NCBI RefSeq assembly: GCF_900187285.1
Contig: NZ_LT906470.1
Coordinates: forward strand, 1 to 64,000
DNA from: Veillonella rodentium
GTDB lineage: Bacteria; Bacillota; Negativicutes; Veillonellales; Veillonellaceae
DNA length: 64,000 bases
Reading direction: 5' to 3'
The position numbers and the translations under genes were made by a program. Below, in pieces: positions 28,408 to 38,180 of this stretch. How positions within the stretch are numbered: position 1 is the stretch's first letter; each line of letters begins with the position of its first letter. The notes under the pieces are model-generated. The model was not told the origin of the DNA. It made no database searches and worked only from the letters and a program-made list of their open reading frames with translations.

Positions 28408-29763
28408 ATGGGGAGTCAAACATTGAATATAGAACGGTTAGATAATATACAGTCGTCATGTCTACTGCTATTTACGATTTTTTTGATGGTCAGCAGTTTT
28501 AATGCAGGCTATAGTATTTCGCTGGCGATTTTGATAATCTTTGAACTATATCGGTATTTTAATATAAAAAATAAGCAGCCCATGATTATAAGGTCTATGA
28601 TGCCGCCGAAAGTGATTTTAAAATTATTCGGATTATTTTTTGGTGCTCTCTTGATATCTGCGGTATATCACGGGGGAAGCACGATTCATAGCACATGGAA
28701 ATATATATATTGGGCTTTTCCTTTTATTCCGTTATTTTATAGTTATGTAAAAGATAAAGCCGAGTTGGCATTTTTCATGGGATCCTGTGTTGCACTATTG
28801 ATATTATCTGTAAAAGGGTGGATGCAGATTAGAGATCTGTTCCTTGATATTCAAGTGAAGTTATGGCGCGTGACAAGTATGTTCTCAGCCCCAAACGATT
28901 ACGGGCAAATTGTTGAGCAAGTGTTACCCGTAGTCATCTTGGGCTCCATATGGGTTTTCTATAAATGGAAAACATCTCATGAAAAGATATACTTATATTC
29001 ATTTGTAGTTCAAGCGGTAACGATTATACTTTCGTTGATACCGTTTATCGCTTCTTTTTCTCGAGGAGCGATGGCCGGATTTGTCGGCGGCGGATTATTT
29101 GTAATTATCTTGTATAGTGTTATTTCGATAAAACGATATATAAAATACATACTCGTAATTATGTTGAGTATCTTGGCTGTTGTGAGCGGTTTTTTTGCTT
29201 TGAATAAAGTCGCTGATTCTAATATGAGATCCATGTTGCCGTCCAATACAGTACAGGCATCGTTAGTTTCTAATATACCAGATGAGTTTTTTAATCATCA
29301 TAGCGATACAGGGACAGATATTTCCAGAGTTTATGATAAAGAGCGGTTACTGATGTGGGAATCATCTTATAATATGTGGAAAGACCATCCTGTTCTAGGG
29401 GTTGGATTTGATCAATGGCAGCAACAGTATGAAAAACATTATATTATGGATAGTGCGGAAGAACGGATTGTTCCAATGCCGCATAACAATACGGTATATT
29501 TTTTCTCCACAACTGGTATAGTCGGAGGTATTGCGTATATTGTTTTTTCAATAGGCGTATTGATATATTTTGTAATTCAAATGTATAAAAATCCTCAAAA
29601 TATTTTATTACCGATTATGATCTGGATGTGGTGTGCGATTATGGTTCACGGTCAAGTTGATTCAGGTATTACAAATAAGTTTGTTATGCATATACTATGC
29701 GGAACAATGGGGCTCGTATGTGGTAGCATAAAGAATCATCCTATCAATAACAATTACAACTAA
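28408..29763 (+). CDS. waaL: O-antigen ligase-like membrane protein (WaaL/Wzy_C)
   Basis: The 451-residue polytopic protein has about ten membrane segments and a large periplasmic loop near residues 275-360 with the Wzy_C/WaaL pattern: LMWESSYNMWKDHPVLGVGFD followed by MPHNNTVYFFSTTGIVGGIAY, which includes the conserved PHN. A WaaL joins finished O-chains to lipid A-core on the periplasmic face. A Wzy polymerase has the same fold, but a separate Wzy-like gene lies at 32461. A strong terminator (29857) follows, ending this transcript. Confidence 0.75.
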   Translation: MGSQTLNIERLDNIQSSCLLLFTIFLMVSSFNAGYSISLAILIIFELYRYFNIKNKQPMIIRSMMPPKVILKLFGLFFGALLISAVYHGGSTIHSTWKYIYWAFPFIPLFYSYVKDKAELAFFMGSCVALLILSVKGWMQIRDLFLDIQVKLWRVTSMFSAPNDYGQIVEQVLPVVILGSIWVFYKWKTSHEKIYLYSFVVQAVTIILSLIPFIASFSRGAMAGFVGGGLFVIILYSVISIKRYIKYILVIMLSILAVVSGFFALNKVADSNMRSMLPSNTVQASLVSNIPDEFFNHHSDTGTDISRVYDKERLLMWESSYNMWKDHPVLGVGFDQWQQQYEKHYIMDSAEERIVPMPHNNTVYFFSTTGIVGGIAYIVFSIGVLIYFVIQMYKNPQNILLPIMIWMWCAIMVHGQVDSGITNKFVMHILCGTMGLVCGSIKNHPINNNYN

Positions 29764-29856
29764 TATATATAGGTAAGATCTATATTTTCATGGTTTTATG
29801 CTACTTAATATGGTACAATGTGGATAATTGTTAGTATATTCTGGTTTTATAGAGAG

Positions 29857-29904
29857 AAGGTTGTTTTCTTACTGAGTGTTAGTGGAGAAAACAGCCTTTT
29901 ATTA
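29857..29904 (+). terminator. Terminator after the WaaL-type gene
   Basis: AAGGTTGTTTTCT (29857-29869) pairs with AGAAAACAGCCTT (29886-29898) with one G-U pair, followed by TTATTATTAT. It separates the 25-29.8 kb genes from the WbaP-led transcript. Confidence 0.8.
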
Positions 29905-29922
29905 TTATCTGAGGTTTTATAA

Positions 29923-31350
29923 ATGGGGAATTATAAAAACTATCACTTAGTAATCAGCAAATTTATATTAGCCTGTTTTGATTATATAGGCATCGTATTG
30001 GGGATTTTGAGTGCGTATTATCTGCGCCTGTCGTTTACATACATACCGCTTCATTCCAATTTTAAGATTGAAGATATCTATGTATATGCCGTTATTCCTG
30101 CTATCTTTCTATTTGTTTTGCTGTTGAATAACGCATATTCCGTAGCCGCACCGTATTGGGATACAATCAAGGCCATTTTTCGCAGTATCACCATTAGCAT
30201 CGTGGTATCTATCGTGCTGATGTATACGGGTCATGTCACAAATGATGTATCAAGATTATTTGTCGGTTTTTCATATATCTGCATTTTACTGTTCGTATAT
30301 CTTTTCAGATTTTTTATTGGCAAAGCATTATCTTATTTGGGATATTTAAATATTCCCGTGTTACTGGTCGGCGCCGGTAAGACGGCGGAGCTCGTGAAAA
30401 GGGCGTTTGATCGTATGCCGATTTCAACGTATAAGATTATCGGTTTTGTAGATGATAATCCGAAATCCGCCAGTATTGCAGCGGAGTATGAATGTCTCGG
30501 TACATTCGATGATGTAGAAGACGTTATTAAGGATACGGGGGTCCAAACGGTTCTCATCTGTGCACCCGGTCTTGAGTCAAAAAAACTGGTATCCTTGGTT
30601 AATCGGCTGCAATTACTCGTTAAACGTGTGGCCTTCGTACCTGAGCTGTTCGGATTGCCGGCCAGCAATATTTCGGCTCGCGGTATGATGGAGGAACAGG
30701 CTGTCGTATTGCGGGTGCAGAACAATTTAGCTCGTAAGTCCAACCGCATTATGAAACGCATCTTTGATATTGTGGCCACCGTGTGCGGCGGCATCTTGAT
30801 CTTGCCGATTATCGCTGTCGTGGCGGTGTTGATTTACCTCGATTCTCCGGGACCTATCGTGTTCGGCCATAAACGGGTCGGTCAGGGCGGTAAGGAGTTT
30901 TTCTGCTATAAATTCAGATCCATGGTTCCCAATGCACAGGAAGCGTTGGAGATTTATTTAAAAGAACATCCGGAAGCTCGCGAAGAATGGGAACGGGACT
31001 TCAAGTTGAAGGATGATCCGCGCATTACAAGAATCGGAAAATTCCTGCGCAAGACCAGCCTCGATGAACTGCCGCAGCTATGGAATGTCCTCATGGGCGA
31101 TATGAGCCTTGTGGGACCGCGTCCTATCGTTCGAGATGAAATCGTAAAATACGGCGATTATATCAATGATTTCTATCTTGTACCACCGGGAATTACAGGT
31201 GTGTGGCAGGTCAGCGGTCGCAGTGATACTACCTATGAAGAACGAGTTCTTATGGACTCCTGGTATGTACATAACTGGTCTGTGTGGATTGATATTGTAT
31301 ATTTATTAAAAACGGTGTTGGCCGTAGCTAAATCGAAAGGTGCGTATTGA
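29923..31350 (+). CDS. wbaP: WbaP-type undecaprenyl-phosphate sugar phosphotransferase
   Basis: The 475-residue protein starts O-chain synthesis by moving a sugar-1-phosphate onto undecaprenyl phosphate. It has four N-terminal membrane helices (residues 10-135), a Rossmann-like central domain ([18 protein letters not shown] at ~145) and a C-terminal bacterial sugar transferase domain (~285-475). The catalytic domain shows [52 protein letters not shown] and SLVGPRPI. The length and three-part layout match WbaP, usually galactose-1-phosphate specific, but the sugar cannot be proven. It opens a new transcript after the terminator at 29857. Confidence 0.88.
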   Translation: MGNYKNYHLVISKFILACFDYIGIVLGILSAYYLRLSFTYIPLHSNFKIEDIYVYAVIPAIFLFVLLLNNAYSVAAPYWDTIKAIFRSITISIVVSIVLMYTGHVTNDVSRLFVGFSYICILLFVYLFRFFIGKALSYLGYLNIPVLLVGAGKTAELVKRAFDRMPISTYKIIGFVDDNPKSASIAAEYECLGTFDDVEDVIKDTGVQTVLICAPGLESKKLVSLVNRLQLLVKRVAFVPELFGLPASNISARGMMEEQAVVLRVQNNLARKSNRIMKRIFDIVATVCGGILILPIIAVVAVLIYLDSPGPIVFGHKRVGQGGKEFFCYKFRSMVPNAQEALEIYLKEHPEAREEWERDFKLKDDPRITRIGKFLRKTSLDELPQLWNVLMGDMSLVGPRPIVRDEIVKYGDYINDFYLVPPGITGVWQVSGRSDTTYEERVLMDSWYVHNWSVWIDIVYLLKTVLAVAKSKGAY

Positions 31351-31396
31351 GGGAATATATCAATTTTAAGGAGGCCGTATTATCATAGGAAGTCAT

Positions 31397-32446
31397 ATGA
31401 ATACATATCTTATTTATATTGCTCATGGTATTGGTGATTTTGTTATTGCCGTACCTCTTATACGTAACATTAAGGAACAAGATCCTACAGCAGTCATTGA
31501 TATTTTTACATGTTCTGATAAACATCGCATCGGACTGAATAAAATTATGGCACAGCTTCAGGGAGATATACGGCATTGTTTTTACTATACAAAGGTAGAA
31601 CCGTTTCATTCCTTGAGATTTTTGATGCAGGCCGGATATAAATCCTATGATTATGGAATCGTATTGGAACACTTTAATTCCAAGTATATGTCCGCATGGC
31701 CAAGTAAAATTATTAAAATTTGTTGTAAAACAACGATAGGTGCGCATAATCCTTATAATAGTGCGATTTATGATCGAACTATAGAACGTCCTGATCGATA
31801 CTATATTTATGATTTAGAGAATGATATTTTGGAGCAGTTGGGGCTTTCTCGAACTATACAGGAGCGGGAGTTTTATGCACTTGATGTATCACCTTCGTCG
31901 AATCGAATTATAGAGAATCATCCATCTATTGTATTTTGTATCGGATCTGGACATGTGGCAAATGAGAAACTTCATGATCCTTACGCTTTAAGTTTAAAAT
32001 CCTGGCCTACGAAAAATTGGATATATCTTGGAAATGAACTTATCCGAATGGGTTATCAGGTTATCCTTATCGGTGGAGCTATGGAAGAGGGAATGATTAA
32101 ACCTTATTTAGCGGAATTGGACCGAGGAATTGTCAGCTTTATTGGAAAACATTCTATTAAAGAAAGCTTTCAGGTAGTTCGCGAAGCGGATCTTGTAGTA
32201 GGTGTCGATACGGGACTTATTCATGCCGCATCACTGCAAGGTACGCCGACGTTAACCCTATTCGGTTGTACGGATCCTGTTATTGTTCGGCCGTTTGGTC
32301 CATATAGTCATATTATATATAATCCTGTAGAATGTTCTCCATGCCTCGGAATGGATCAGTCTTTTACATGTACTGAGAATCGATGTATGCAGGGGATTAC
32401 GGTGGATACTGTATTGCAAAATATCAGACAAATAGTAACGCCATAA
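31397..32446 (+). CDS. GT9 heptosyltransferase-like protein (second of three)
   Basis: The 349-residue GT9 protein begins NTYLIYIAHGIGDFVIAVPL, where GIGD is the conserved family loop. It has the C-terminal donor site EADLVVGVDTGLIHAASLQGTPTL, FGCTDP and a cysteine-containing tail, CSPCLGM...CTENRCM, common in LPS heptosyltransferases. It is cytoplasmic, at the inner membrane. An AGGAGG site lies ahead of the ATG. The gene is followed by a Wzy-like gene after 14 bp. Confidence 0.87.
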   Translation: MNTYLIYIAHGIGDFVIAVPLIRNIKEQDPTAVIDIFTCSDKHRIGLNKIMAQLQGDIRHCFYYTKVEPFHSLRFLMQAGYKSYDYGIVLEHFNSKYMSAWPSKIIKICCKTTIGAHNPYNSAIYDRTIERPDRYYIYDLENDILEQLGLSRTIQEREFYALDVSPSSNRIIENHPSIVFCIGSGHVANEKLHDPYALSLKSWPTKNWIYLGNELIRMGYQVILIGGAMEEGMIKPYLAELDRGIVSFIGKHSIKESFQVVREADLVVGVDTGLIHAASLQGTPTLTLFGCTDPVIVRPFGPYSHIIYNPVECSPCLGMDQSFTCTENRCMQGITVDTVLQNIRQIVTP

Positions 32447-32460
32447 AAAGGAGAAATGCC

Positions 32461-33780
32461 GTGGATAGTTATTTACTTCTATTAATTACCTATGTGGCAT
32501 TAGTGCTTATAGGTCGTAAAAAATGTAATTTAGATATTATTTCCCCGGCTATGATTACGCTTATATCGTTGACGGTAGTTATCGCTTTGGGCTATTGGTA
32601 TCGTTATGAAATGGAAACAGATTTATATTTTTATACGTATATAGTTATGGCTTGTGGCGGTATTGCAGTTTTAGGTGCAGGATATGCTGTGACTCGATGG
32701 GCGAGTATCAACTGGGGCGGTGTTGAGATATCTGATTCATTCCGAGATACCGATACGTATGTATTAGCAAGCCGTATACAATCATATAAATTATTCCAAT
32801 ATACATCCGTATATATGATTTGGTTTATTATATTTTCATTATTTTGTGTTTTTTTGAACACCTCTGGTGACGCAGATGCGAGTCGTATGGCTCAATATCG
32901 AGATATTATCTTATATCCTCATTTACACCCCGGTGATACGAAATTTATTTTTATAAATTCTCAATTTTATAAAATTGCTTGGGCTTTAACATATACATCG
33001 GCATATGTCGCTATTTATAATGGAGTTATATTGAATAAGCCTATATTTAAAGGCACAGGATTAATAACTACGGTAATTTTTTTCTGTATTGGCAGCTCTA
33101 TTGCTATGGGGGCTCGACAACCGGCAATTGAAATCTTTATTTTTATGATGCTGACATACTTGTTCTTACTTGTAAAAGAACATCGATACAGTCAAATCAA
33201 GAGCTTTCTTTATAAATTGATACCTGTTATGGCGGTGAGTCCGTTTTTGTATATACTTTATGGTATTTTGGTAGGACGCCACGATGGTAACAATGTGACA
33301 TTACAGCGTATTACCGAGTTGTTAGCCGGCGGTATTTATGCTTTGAATAACCATATCTGGGAACCGGCACGAACTATTTATTTCGGTCAATCCAGTTTTG
33401 CCGATGTGTATGATAAACTTATCAATATTGGATTATTACCCGAATCAGCACGCATGGCGTATCATGAGTTTGATAAATTCGGCAATACCTTGTCTTTATA
33501 TGGACGGTGGTATGAAGATTTCGGTATTATCGGTGTTGTTATTATGAGTATTATCGTAACCGCCATATTTACATTGGCGTATGAATATTTGCAACGTCAA
33601 TCTAACGGTAAAATCATGACCCATGTTTGGACGGCTATATTTATTACTGAGTTAATTTCTCTTGTTTGGGCAGGTTATGATGATCGTATTCGTGCTCTGT
33701 TGGCATTTTCTCAATTTGTCATCATCGTACTTACCGGAGGATGTATTTATGCAGGGTATTGTGTAAAAAGTAAGCGATAG
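32461..33780 (+). CDS. Oligosaccharide repeat-unit polymerase (Wzy-like)
   Basis: The 439-residue polytopic membrane protein has around eleven hydrophobic segments and periplasmic loops with LAGGIYALNNHIWEPART and a late FGNTLSLYGRWYEDFGIIGVV segment. That pattern is common in oligosaccharide repeat-unit polymerases, which link O-antigen units by block transfer. Start GTG 32461 was chosen because AAGGAG lies at 32448-32453, 7 bases before it; longer readings would overlap the GT9 gene by 60 bp. With the Wzx-like flippase next to it, this makes a Wzx/Wzy-dependent pathway. Confidence 0.75.
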   Translation: MDSYLLLLITYVALVLIGRKKCNLDIISPAMITLISLTVVIALGYWYRYEMETDLYFYTYIVMACGGIAVLGAGYAVTRWASINWGGVEISDSFRDTDTYVLASRIQSYKLFQYTSVYMIWFIIFSLFCVFLNTSGDADASRMAQYRDIILYPHLHPGDTKFIFINSQFYKIAWALTYTSAYVAIYNGVILNKPIFKGTGLITTVIFFCIGSSIAMGARQPAIEIFIFMMLTYLFLLVKEHRYSQIKSFLYKLIPVMAVSPFLYILYGILVGRHDGNNVTLQRITELLAGGIYALNNHIWEPARTIYFGQSSFADVYDKLINIGLLPESARMAYHEFDKFGNTLSLYGRWYEDFGIIGVVIMSIIVTAIFTLAYEYLQRQSNGKIMTHVWTAIFITELISLVWAGYDDRIRALLAFSQFVIIVLTGGCIYAGYCVKSKR

Positions 33781-33813
33781 TAATGAATGTATGGATAGAT
33801 GATGAGGTGGCAT

Positions 33814-35223
33814 ATGAATATTTCCGTAGGGAAAAAAGATGTTATATGGTCTTATGCAAGTATGGCCCTTACAATGATTGTAAATCTGTTTTTGCTGCCT
33901 TTATACATTTATTTTTTTACACCCGATATGGTAGGTCTCTGGTATATATTTATCAGTATCGGATCGATCGCGTTACTGTTTGATTTCGGATTTTCTGTTA
34001 CCTTTGCCCGCAATATCACATATTGTTGGAGCGGCGCCTCTGAACTCAAGAAACAGAATGTGTCCTTTTCGAAGTCAGGAGAGGTCAATTTTCCGCTGTT
34101 GAAAGTTGTCCTTACCGCATGTCGTCTGATTTATGCCGTATTAGGCGGCATAGCGTTGCTATTGATGTTGACTGCGGGAACATACTATGTAGGAACATTG
34201 GTGGATAATTCCTCAAATACGGAAGTTTATGTAGCATGGGGAATTTATGCGACGGCTATTTTTTTGAATCTCTACTATAGTTATTATATTTCTTTCTTAC
34301 GTGGTGTCGGTGCCATTACTTTGGCAAATAAAAGCATTGTATATGCCCGTTTATTACAGATGATTGTAACTGTTGTACTTCTGTTATGGGGCTTCGGTAT
34401 TATCGGTGCCAGTACAGGTTATTTATTATATGGTTTGGGATTCAGACTTTTTGGCAAGCGATATTTTTATCAATATGAACGAATAGGGCAACGGTTACGA
34501 GATGTTGTAGATACTGTTGCAGTATCCACGATAGATATATTCAGGACGATTTGGTATAATGCATGGCGTGATGGCATAGTATCTATTTCGAATTATGTAT
34601 CTACACAGGCTACTATTATTATTGCTTCAATGTATCTTAATTTAACTGATACGGGTATATATTCTATTACTATTCAGCTCACGACCGCTGTTGCCGTTGT
34701 AGCAAGTACGCTATATAATACGTACCAGCCGGCCTTTCAAAATGTATATATTACAAAGAATATAGAATGCTTGAAGGAGTTATTTTCCTTTTCCGTAACT
34801 TTATTTATCGTTATATATTGGATTGGTATTATTGGATTATGGATTATAGGGATACCGCTTCTTAATATGATTAAACAGGGTTTCATCATTAATGATGCGA
34901 TTCTGTGGGGGGCAGCGTTTATGCAGTTCGTTATTTATTATCGAAATTGTTATACATCTTATTTTTCCTGTACTAATCGTATCATTTATGTGAAGAGTTT
35001 TATTATATCTTCCTTTATTGGTCTTATATTATCGATAGTATTGATGCACTATTTGGCATACGGCATATGGGGTCTTATTGGCGGTACGGTTATATCTCAA
35101 TTAGGATTTAACAGTTGGTATTGGCTATACAAGGCACATGAGGAACTGGGAATTTCTTTGTGGCAATCTTTATGTCTCGGGATGCGATATACAGTAGGTA
35201 AATTAAAAAGGAATTATTCATGA
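33814..35223 (+). CDS. O-antigen flippase (Wzx-like, MATE/MOP superfamily)
   Basis: The 469-residue protein has about 12-14 membrane helices and the MOP superfamily polysaccharide transporter pattern: N-terminal VIWSYASMALTMIVNLFLLP, then YIFISIGSIALLFDFGFSVT, and a middle NYVSTQATIIIASMYLNLTD. It would flip lipid-linked O-units to the periplasm. ATG 33814 follows GAGGTG; two ATG codons just upstream are less well placed. Its end overlaps the next gene by 4 bp (ATGA), so the two are coupled. Confidence 0.82.
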   Translation: MNISVGKKDVIWSYASMALTMIVNLFLLPLYIYFFTPDMVGLWYIFISIGSIALLFDFGFSVTFARNITYCWSGASELKKQNVSFSKSGEVNFPLLKVVLTACRLIYAVLGGIALLLMLTAGTYYVGTLVDNSSNTEVYVAWGIYATAIFLNLYYSYYISFLRGVGAITLANKSIVYARLLQMIVTVVLLLWGFGIIGASTGYLLYGLGFRLFGKRYFYQYERIGQRLRDVVDTVAVSTIDIFRTIWYNAWRDGIVSISNYVSTQATIIIASMYLNLTDTGIYSITIQLTTAVAVVASTLYNTYQPAFQNVYITKNIECLKELFSFSVTLFIVIYWIGIIGLWIIGIPLLNMIKQGFIINDAILWGAAFMQFVIYYRNCYTSYFSCTNRIIYVKSFIISSFIGLILSIVLMHYLAYGIWGLIGGTVISQLGFNSWYWLYKAHEELGISLWQSLCLGMRYTVGKLKRNYS

Positions 35224-36335
35224 TGGAGAAACCTATTCGTGTTCTACAGGTTATCGGTATTGTTGCCGGTGGCGGGGTGGAATCGGTCGTAATGAATTAT
35301 TATAAACATATAGACCGTTCAAAGATACAGTTCGATTTTGTCGTTCATGATGATAATGTTATTGATATTACGGAAACTGTAACGGCTATGGGGGGCAGGG
35401 TTTATAAAGTTCCGGCATACAATAAAAATATACTGGGCTTTATGAGCGGGATCTATCATATCGTGAAGAAATATCACTATAATATTGTGCATTGTCATAT
35501 GACTACACTCGGTGTATTTTCTTTGGGTCCGGCATGGCTTGCGGGAGCAAAAATTCGTATTTTACACGGCCATAGTACGACCGTTAAGAGTGAAAGAAAA
35601 CGAAATATGATGAAAATGATATTACGCCCGTTTTCTACCTTTATGGCAAATCGATACTTTGCCTGCAGCCGTCTTGTAGCGAGATGGTTATATAAAACTG
35701 AAACAGATGTGCAGATTATCAATAATGCTATTGACGTGGACCTTTTTCAATATAATGAAAGCTATCGGACTGCTTTGCGTCATGAACTGGTGTTGGATGA
35801 TAAATTTGTTATCGGTCATATAGGGCGGTTTATGTATCAAAAGAACCATGATTACCTTATTCGACTGTTTCAATATGTGGCAAGTCGTATTAAATCTGCG
35901 CATTTAGTTCTTGTAGGCGATGGCCCGTTACGGACACAAATTATGAATCAGATTGATGAGCTCGGCTTAACCGATCGTGTAACTTACTTAGGATTACGTA
36001 ATGATGTATATCAATTGTATAGTGCTTTTGATGTGCTCTATTTACCGTCCTGGTATGAAGGATTAGCTGTAGTTGCTGTTGAATCACAAGGGACAAATTT
36101 ACCGATTCTTATGAGTGAATATGTAACAGATGAGGCGGTTATTGACCCTATGTTGGCACAGTGCATCGGTATCACTGATGATGATATGAACAGCTGGTTG
36201 GTTTCTACGGAACAAATTTTTCAACATAGACGAGACCGTTGTGGTATCAATAACTGCATTAATACGAAAGGCTATAATATTCAACTGGAAGCTAAACGCT
36301 TAGAGGAGTTATATAGTGAGTATTGTAACGGCTAG
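35220..36335 (+). CDS. GT4 glycosyltransferase (EpsF/CapM-like)
   Basis: The 371-residue GT-B enzyme has the N-terminal LQVIGIVAGGGVESVVMNYY motif, acceptor-side HCHMTTLGVFSLGPAWLAG and ILHGHSTTVKS, and the donor site LVLVGDGPLRTQI, then PSWYEGLAVVAVESQGTNLPIL. This pattern is common in EpsF/CapM-type transferases of capsule or O-chain assembly. The start overlaps the flippase stop; the end overlaps the next GT9 gene by 20 bp. Such packing indicates one translationally coupled unit. Confidence 0.87.
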   Translation: MMEKPIRVLQVIGIVAGGGVESVVMNYYKHIDRSKIQFDFVVHDDNVIDITETVTAMGGRVYKVPAYNKNILGFMSGIYHIVKKYHYNIVHCHMTTLGVFSLGPAWLAGAKIRILHGHSTTVKSERKRNMMKMILRPFSTFMANRYFACSRLVARWLYKTETDVQIINNAIDVDLFQYNESYRTALRHELVLDDKFVIGHIGRFMYQKNHDYLIRLFQYVASRIKSAHLVLVGDGPLRTQIMNQIDELGLTDRVTYLGLRNDVYQLYSAFDVLYLPSWYEGLAVVAVESQGTNLPILMSEYVTDEAVIDPMLAQCIGITDDDMNSWLVSTEQIFQHRRDRCGINNCINTKGYNIQLEAKRLEELYSEYCNG

Positions 36336-37368
36336 TGTAAAAAAATTGAATATCTTAGTGGAGATTATGCATGGACTGGGCGATACAGTATGTGCTTTAT
36401 CATTATTAAAAGCTTTACGCTATTTATATCCGATGTCGCATCTTACAGTGCTTTGTAAAACTAAGGCCGGTCAAGATATTATTGAATCGTCTGATATCTT
36501 TGTTAATGAGATAATAGTTCTGGATGTTTATAAGAATATATTTGATACGATAAACGTGATTCGATATTTACGGCAGCAGCATTTTGATATAGGTGTCAGT
36601 GCATGTATCACACCGGTTAAGAAATCACAACTATTCATGAAAATTTGCGGTGTGCGGCAACATATCGGATTTCAGGTATTGGGGACGAATAAATTTGATT
36701 ATGATATGCATTTCGTAGAAGCTAATGTGGCAACATTAGGTCTAGATTATAATGATCAATTTAAACCGCAATTATATGTTGATGCTTTCAGTGATACAAA
36801 TATAGCACATTATTTTAATCATTTAGATATGGAGCTACCTGTTATCGGCGTCTGCATCGGTGATGCGGATCCGTCACTCACCAATCGATGGTTGCGAACG
36901 GGACGTGTTTTCCCGAGATCTTGGGGGATTACACGTATAGCCGGATTGATAGAGTTATTATTAAAGGCAAAATATCAAGTGGTTCTGATCGGAGGACCAC
37001 AGGAGGTTCCGTTACTGGAGCATTTAGAGGCATATTTAGATAATCCGAAGGTTGTTAATCTGGTAGGTGTCTGTAATATACGGGAGAGTATGGCGGTAGT
37101 TAAGAGATGTACCTGTTCCGTCGGTATTGATACGGGTATGCAGCATATAGCGGGGGCTTTGAATGTACCGACAGTATCTATATTCGGACCTACAAATCCT
37201 AAAAATCATGGTTCTTTTTCCGATTGCAGTTATTTTGTTGAGCATGATATAGACTGTAAATACTGCTTTGGTACAGATAATTATATTCATTGTAATCATC
37301 GCCGATGTTTAACGGAGATTACACCCAATCAAGTGTTGGATGTGATACAAAACGTAGTTTTGTCATAG
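36316..37368 (+). CDS. GT9 heptosyltransferase-like protein (third of three)
   Basis: The 350-residue GT9 enzyme starts with GTG at 36316 inside the end of the preceding gene, served by GAGGAG at 36303-36308. It has the family loop EIMHGLGDTVCALSLLKALR and donor site SVGIDTGMQHIAGALNVPTVSIFGPTNPKNHG. The cysteine-rich tail CKYCFG...HCNHRRCL resembles other core heptosyltransferases. gmhA follows after 16 bp, which makes use of a heptose donor likely. Confidence 0.87.
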   Translation: MSIVTASVKKLNILVEIMHGLGDTVCALSLLKALRYLYPMSHLTVLCKTKAGQDIIESSDIFVNEIIVLDVYKNIFDTINVIRYLRQQHFDIGVSACITPVKKSQLFMKICGVRQHIGFQVLGTNKFDYDMHFVEANVATLGLDYNDQFKPQLYVDAFSDTNIAHYFNHLDMELPVIGVCIGDADPSLTNRWLRTGRVFPRSWGITRIAGLIELLLKAKYQVVLIGGPQEVPLLEHLEAYLDNPKVVNLVGVCNIRESMAVVKRCTCSVGIDTGMQHIAGALNVPTVSIFGPTNPKNHGSFSDCSYFVEHDIDCKYCFGTDNYIHCNHRRCLTEITPNQVLDVIQNVVLS

Positions 37369-37384
37369 TATATGAGGTGTTAAT

Positions 37385-37957
37385 ATGAATTTAGAGCTAC
37401 ATCCAATAATAAATAAATCTTATGATGATCATGTAGATACACTTTCAAAAAGTAAAAATCAATTAAAAGAACTTGAATTTATTGCTGCTGTATGTAAATC
37501 AGCGTTATCTAATGGCAATAAAGTCCTGTTTTGTGGAAATGGGGGTTCGGCAGCTGATTCTCAACATTTAGCGGCTGAGCTGGTAGGGCGTTATAAGAAA
37601 GAACGTAAATCCTTGCCATCTATTGCATTAACAACTGATACATCAATCATAACGGCAATTGCCAATGACTATGAGTATAACACTATTTTTTCGCGACAAG
37701 TAGAGGGGCTTGGAAAGGAGGGGGATGTATTAATAGGTATATCTACATCGGGAAATTCAAAGAATGTCATTGAAGCAATAAAATTAGCTAATCAAAAAGG
37801 TATAATCACAGTAGGATTTACTGGCAATGATGGCGGTCAAATGGCTGAATTTTGTAAATATATGTTTAATGTTCCCAGTAATATAACTGCGCGGATTCAG
37901 GAAATGCATATATTGGCCGGTCATATACTATGTGAACTCATAGAGGAAGACTATTAG
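37385..37957 (+). CDS. gmhA: Sedoheptulose 7-phosphate isomerase GmhA
   Basis: GmhA converts sedoheptulose 7-phosphate to D-glycero-D-manno-heptose 7-phosphate, the first step to ADP-heptose for the LPS core. The 190-residue SIS-domain protein shows FCGNGGSAADSQHLAAELVGRY (phosphosugar loop), ALTTDTSIITAIANDYEYNTIFSRQ and IGISTSGNSKNVIEAI, with the late E-x-H pair in ARIQEMHILAGHILCE. It is the last gene of the glycan cluster. Other heptose genes (hldE, gmhB, hldD) are not in the window. Length is normal. Confidence 0.93.
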   Translation: MNLELHPIINKSYDDHVDTLSKSKNQLKELEFIAAVCKSALSNGNKVLFCGNGGSAADSQHLAAELVGRYKKERKSLPSIALTTDTSIITAIANDYEYNTIFSRQVEGLGKEGDVLIGISTSGNSKNVIEAIKLANQKGIITVGFTGNDGGQMAEFCKYMFNVPSNITARIQEMHILAGHILCELIEEDY

Positions 37958-38000
37958 ATCTGAAGATATAAATTTAACCTTCAATGTGTAACATACCGAC

Positions 38001-38139
38001 ATAGTATAAACTTTCATCGTATCGTATACTATAGGTAAGATGCGACAGTATGCCCCGTGTGCAGGTGTCTGACGGTTCGGTATATTTCGCACGCAAGTGA
38101 TTTGGCGTATTTTGCCGCCGGTGGCTCGGCATATTTCGC
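38001..38139. promoter_or_regulatory. Repeated boxes upstream of the hydrogenase gene
   Basis: Three related 12-mers lie at nearly even spacing before the hydrogenase gene: GGTATATTTCGC (38079-38090), GGCGTATTTTGC (38104-38115) and GGCATATTTCGC (38128-38139), 25 and 24 bp apart. Further upstream ATAGTATA (38001-38008) and TATACTAT (38025-38032) form an inverted repeat whose right half includes a possible -10 hexamer, TATACT. This could be a multi-site operator for a redox or metabolic regulator. No known site consensus was matched. Confidence 0.45.
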
Positions 38140-38180
38140 CCCCAAAGGTTTTAGTTATAGTTTGTCCCGAGGAGGTCCTC

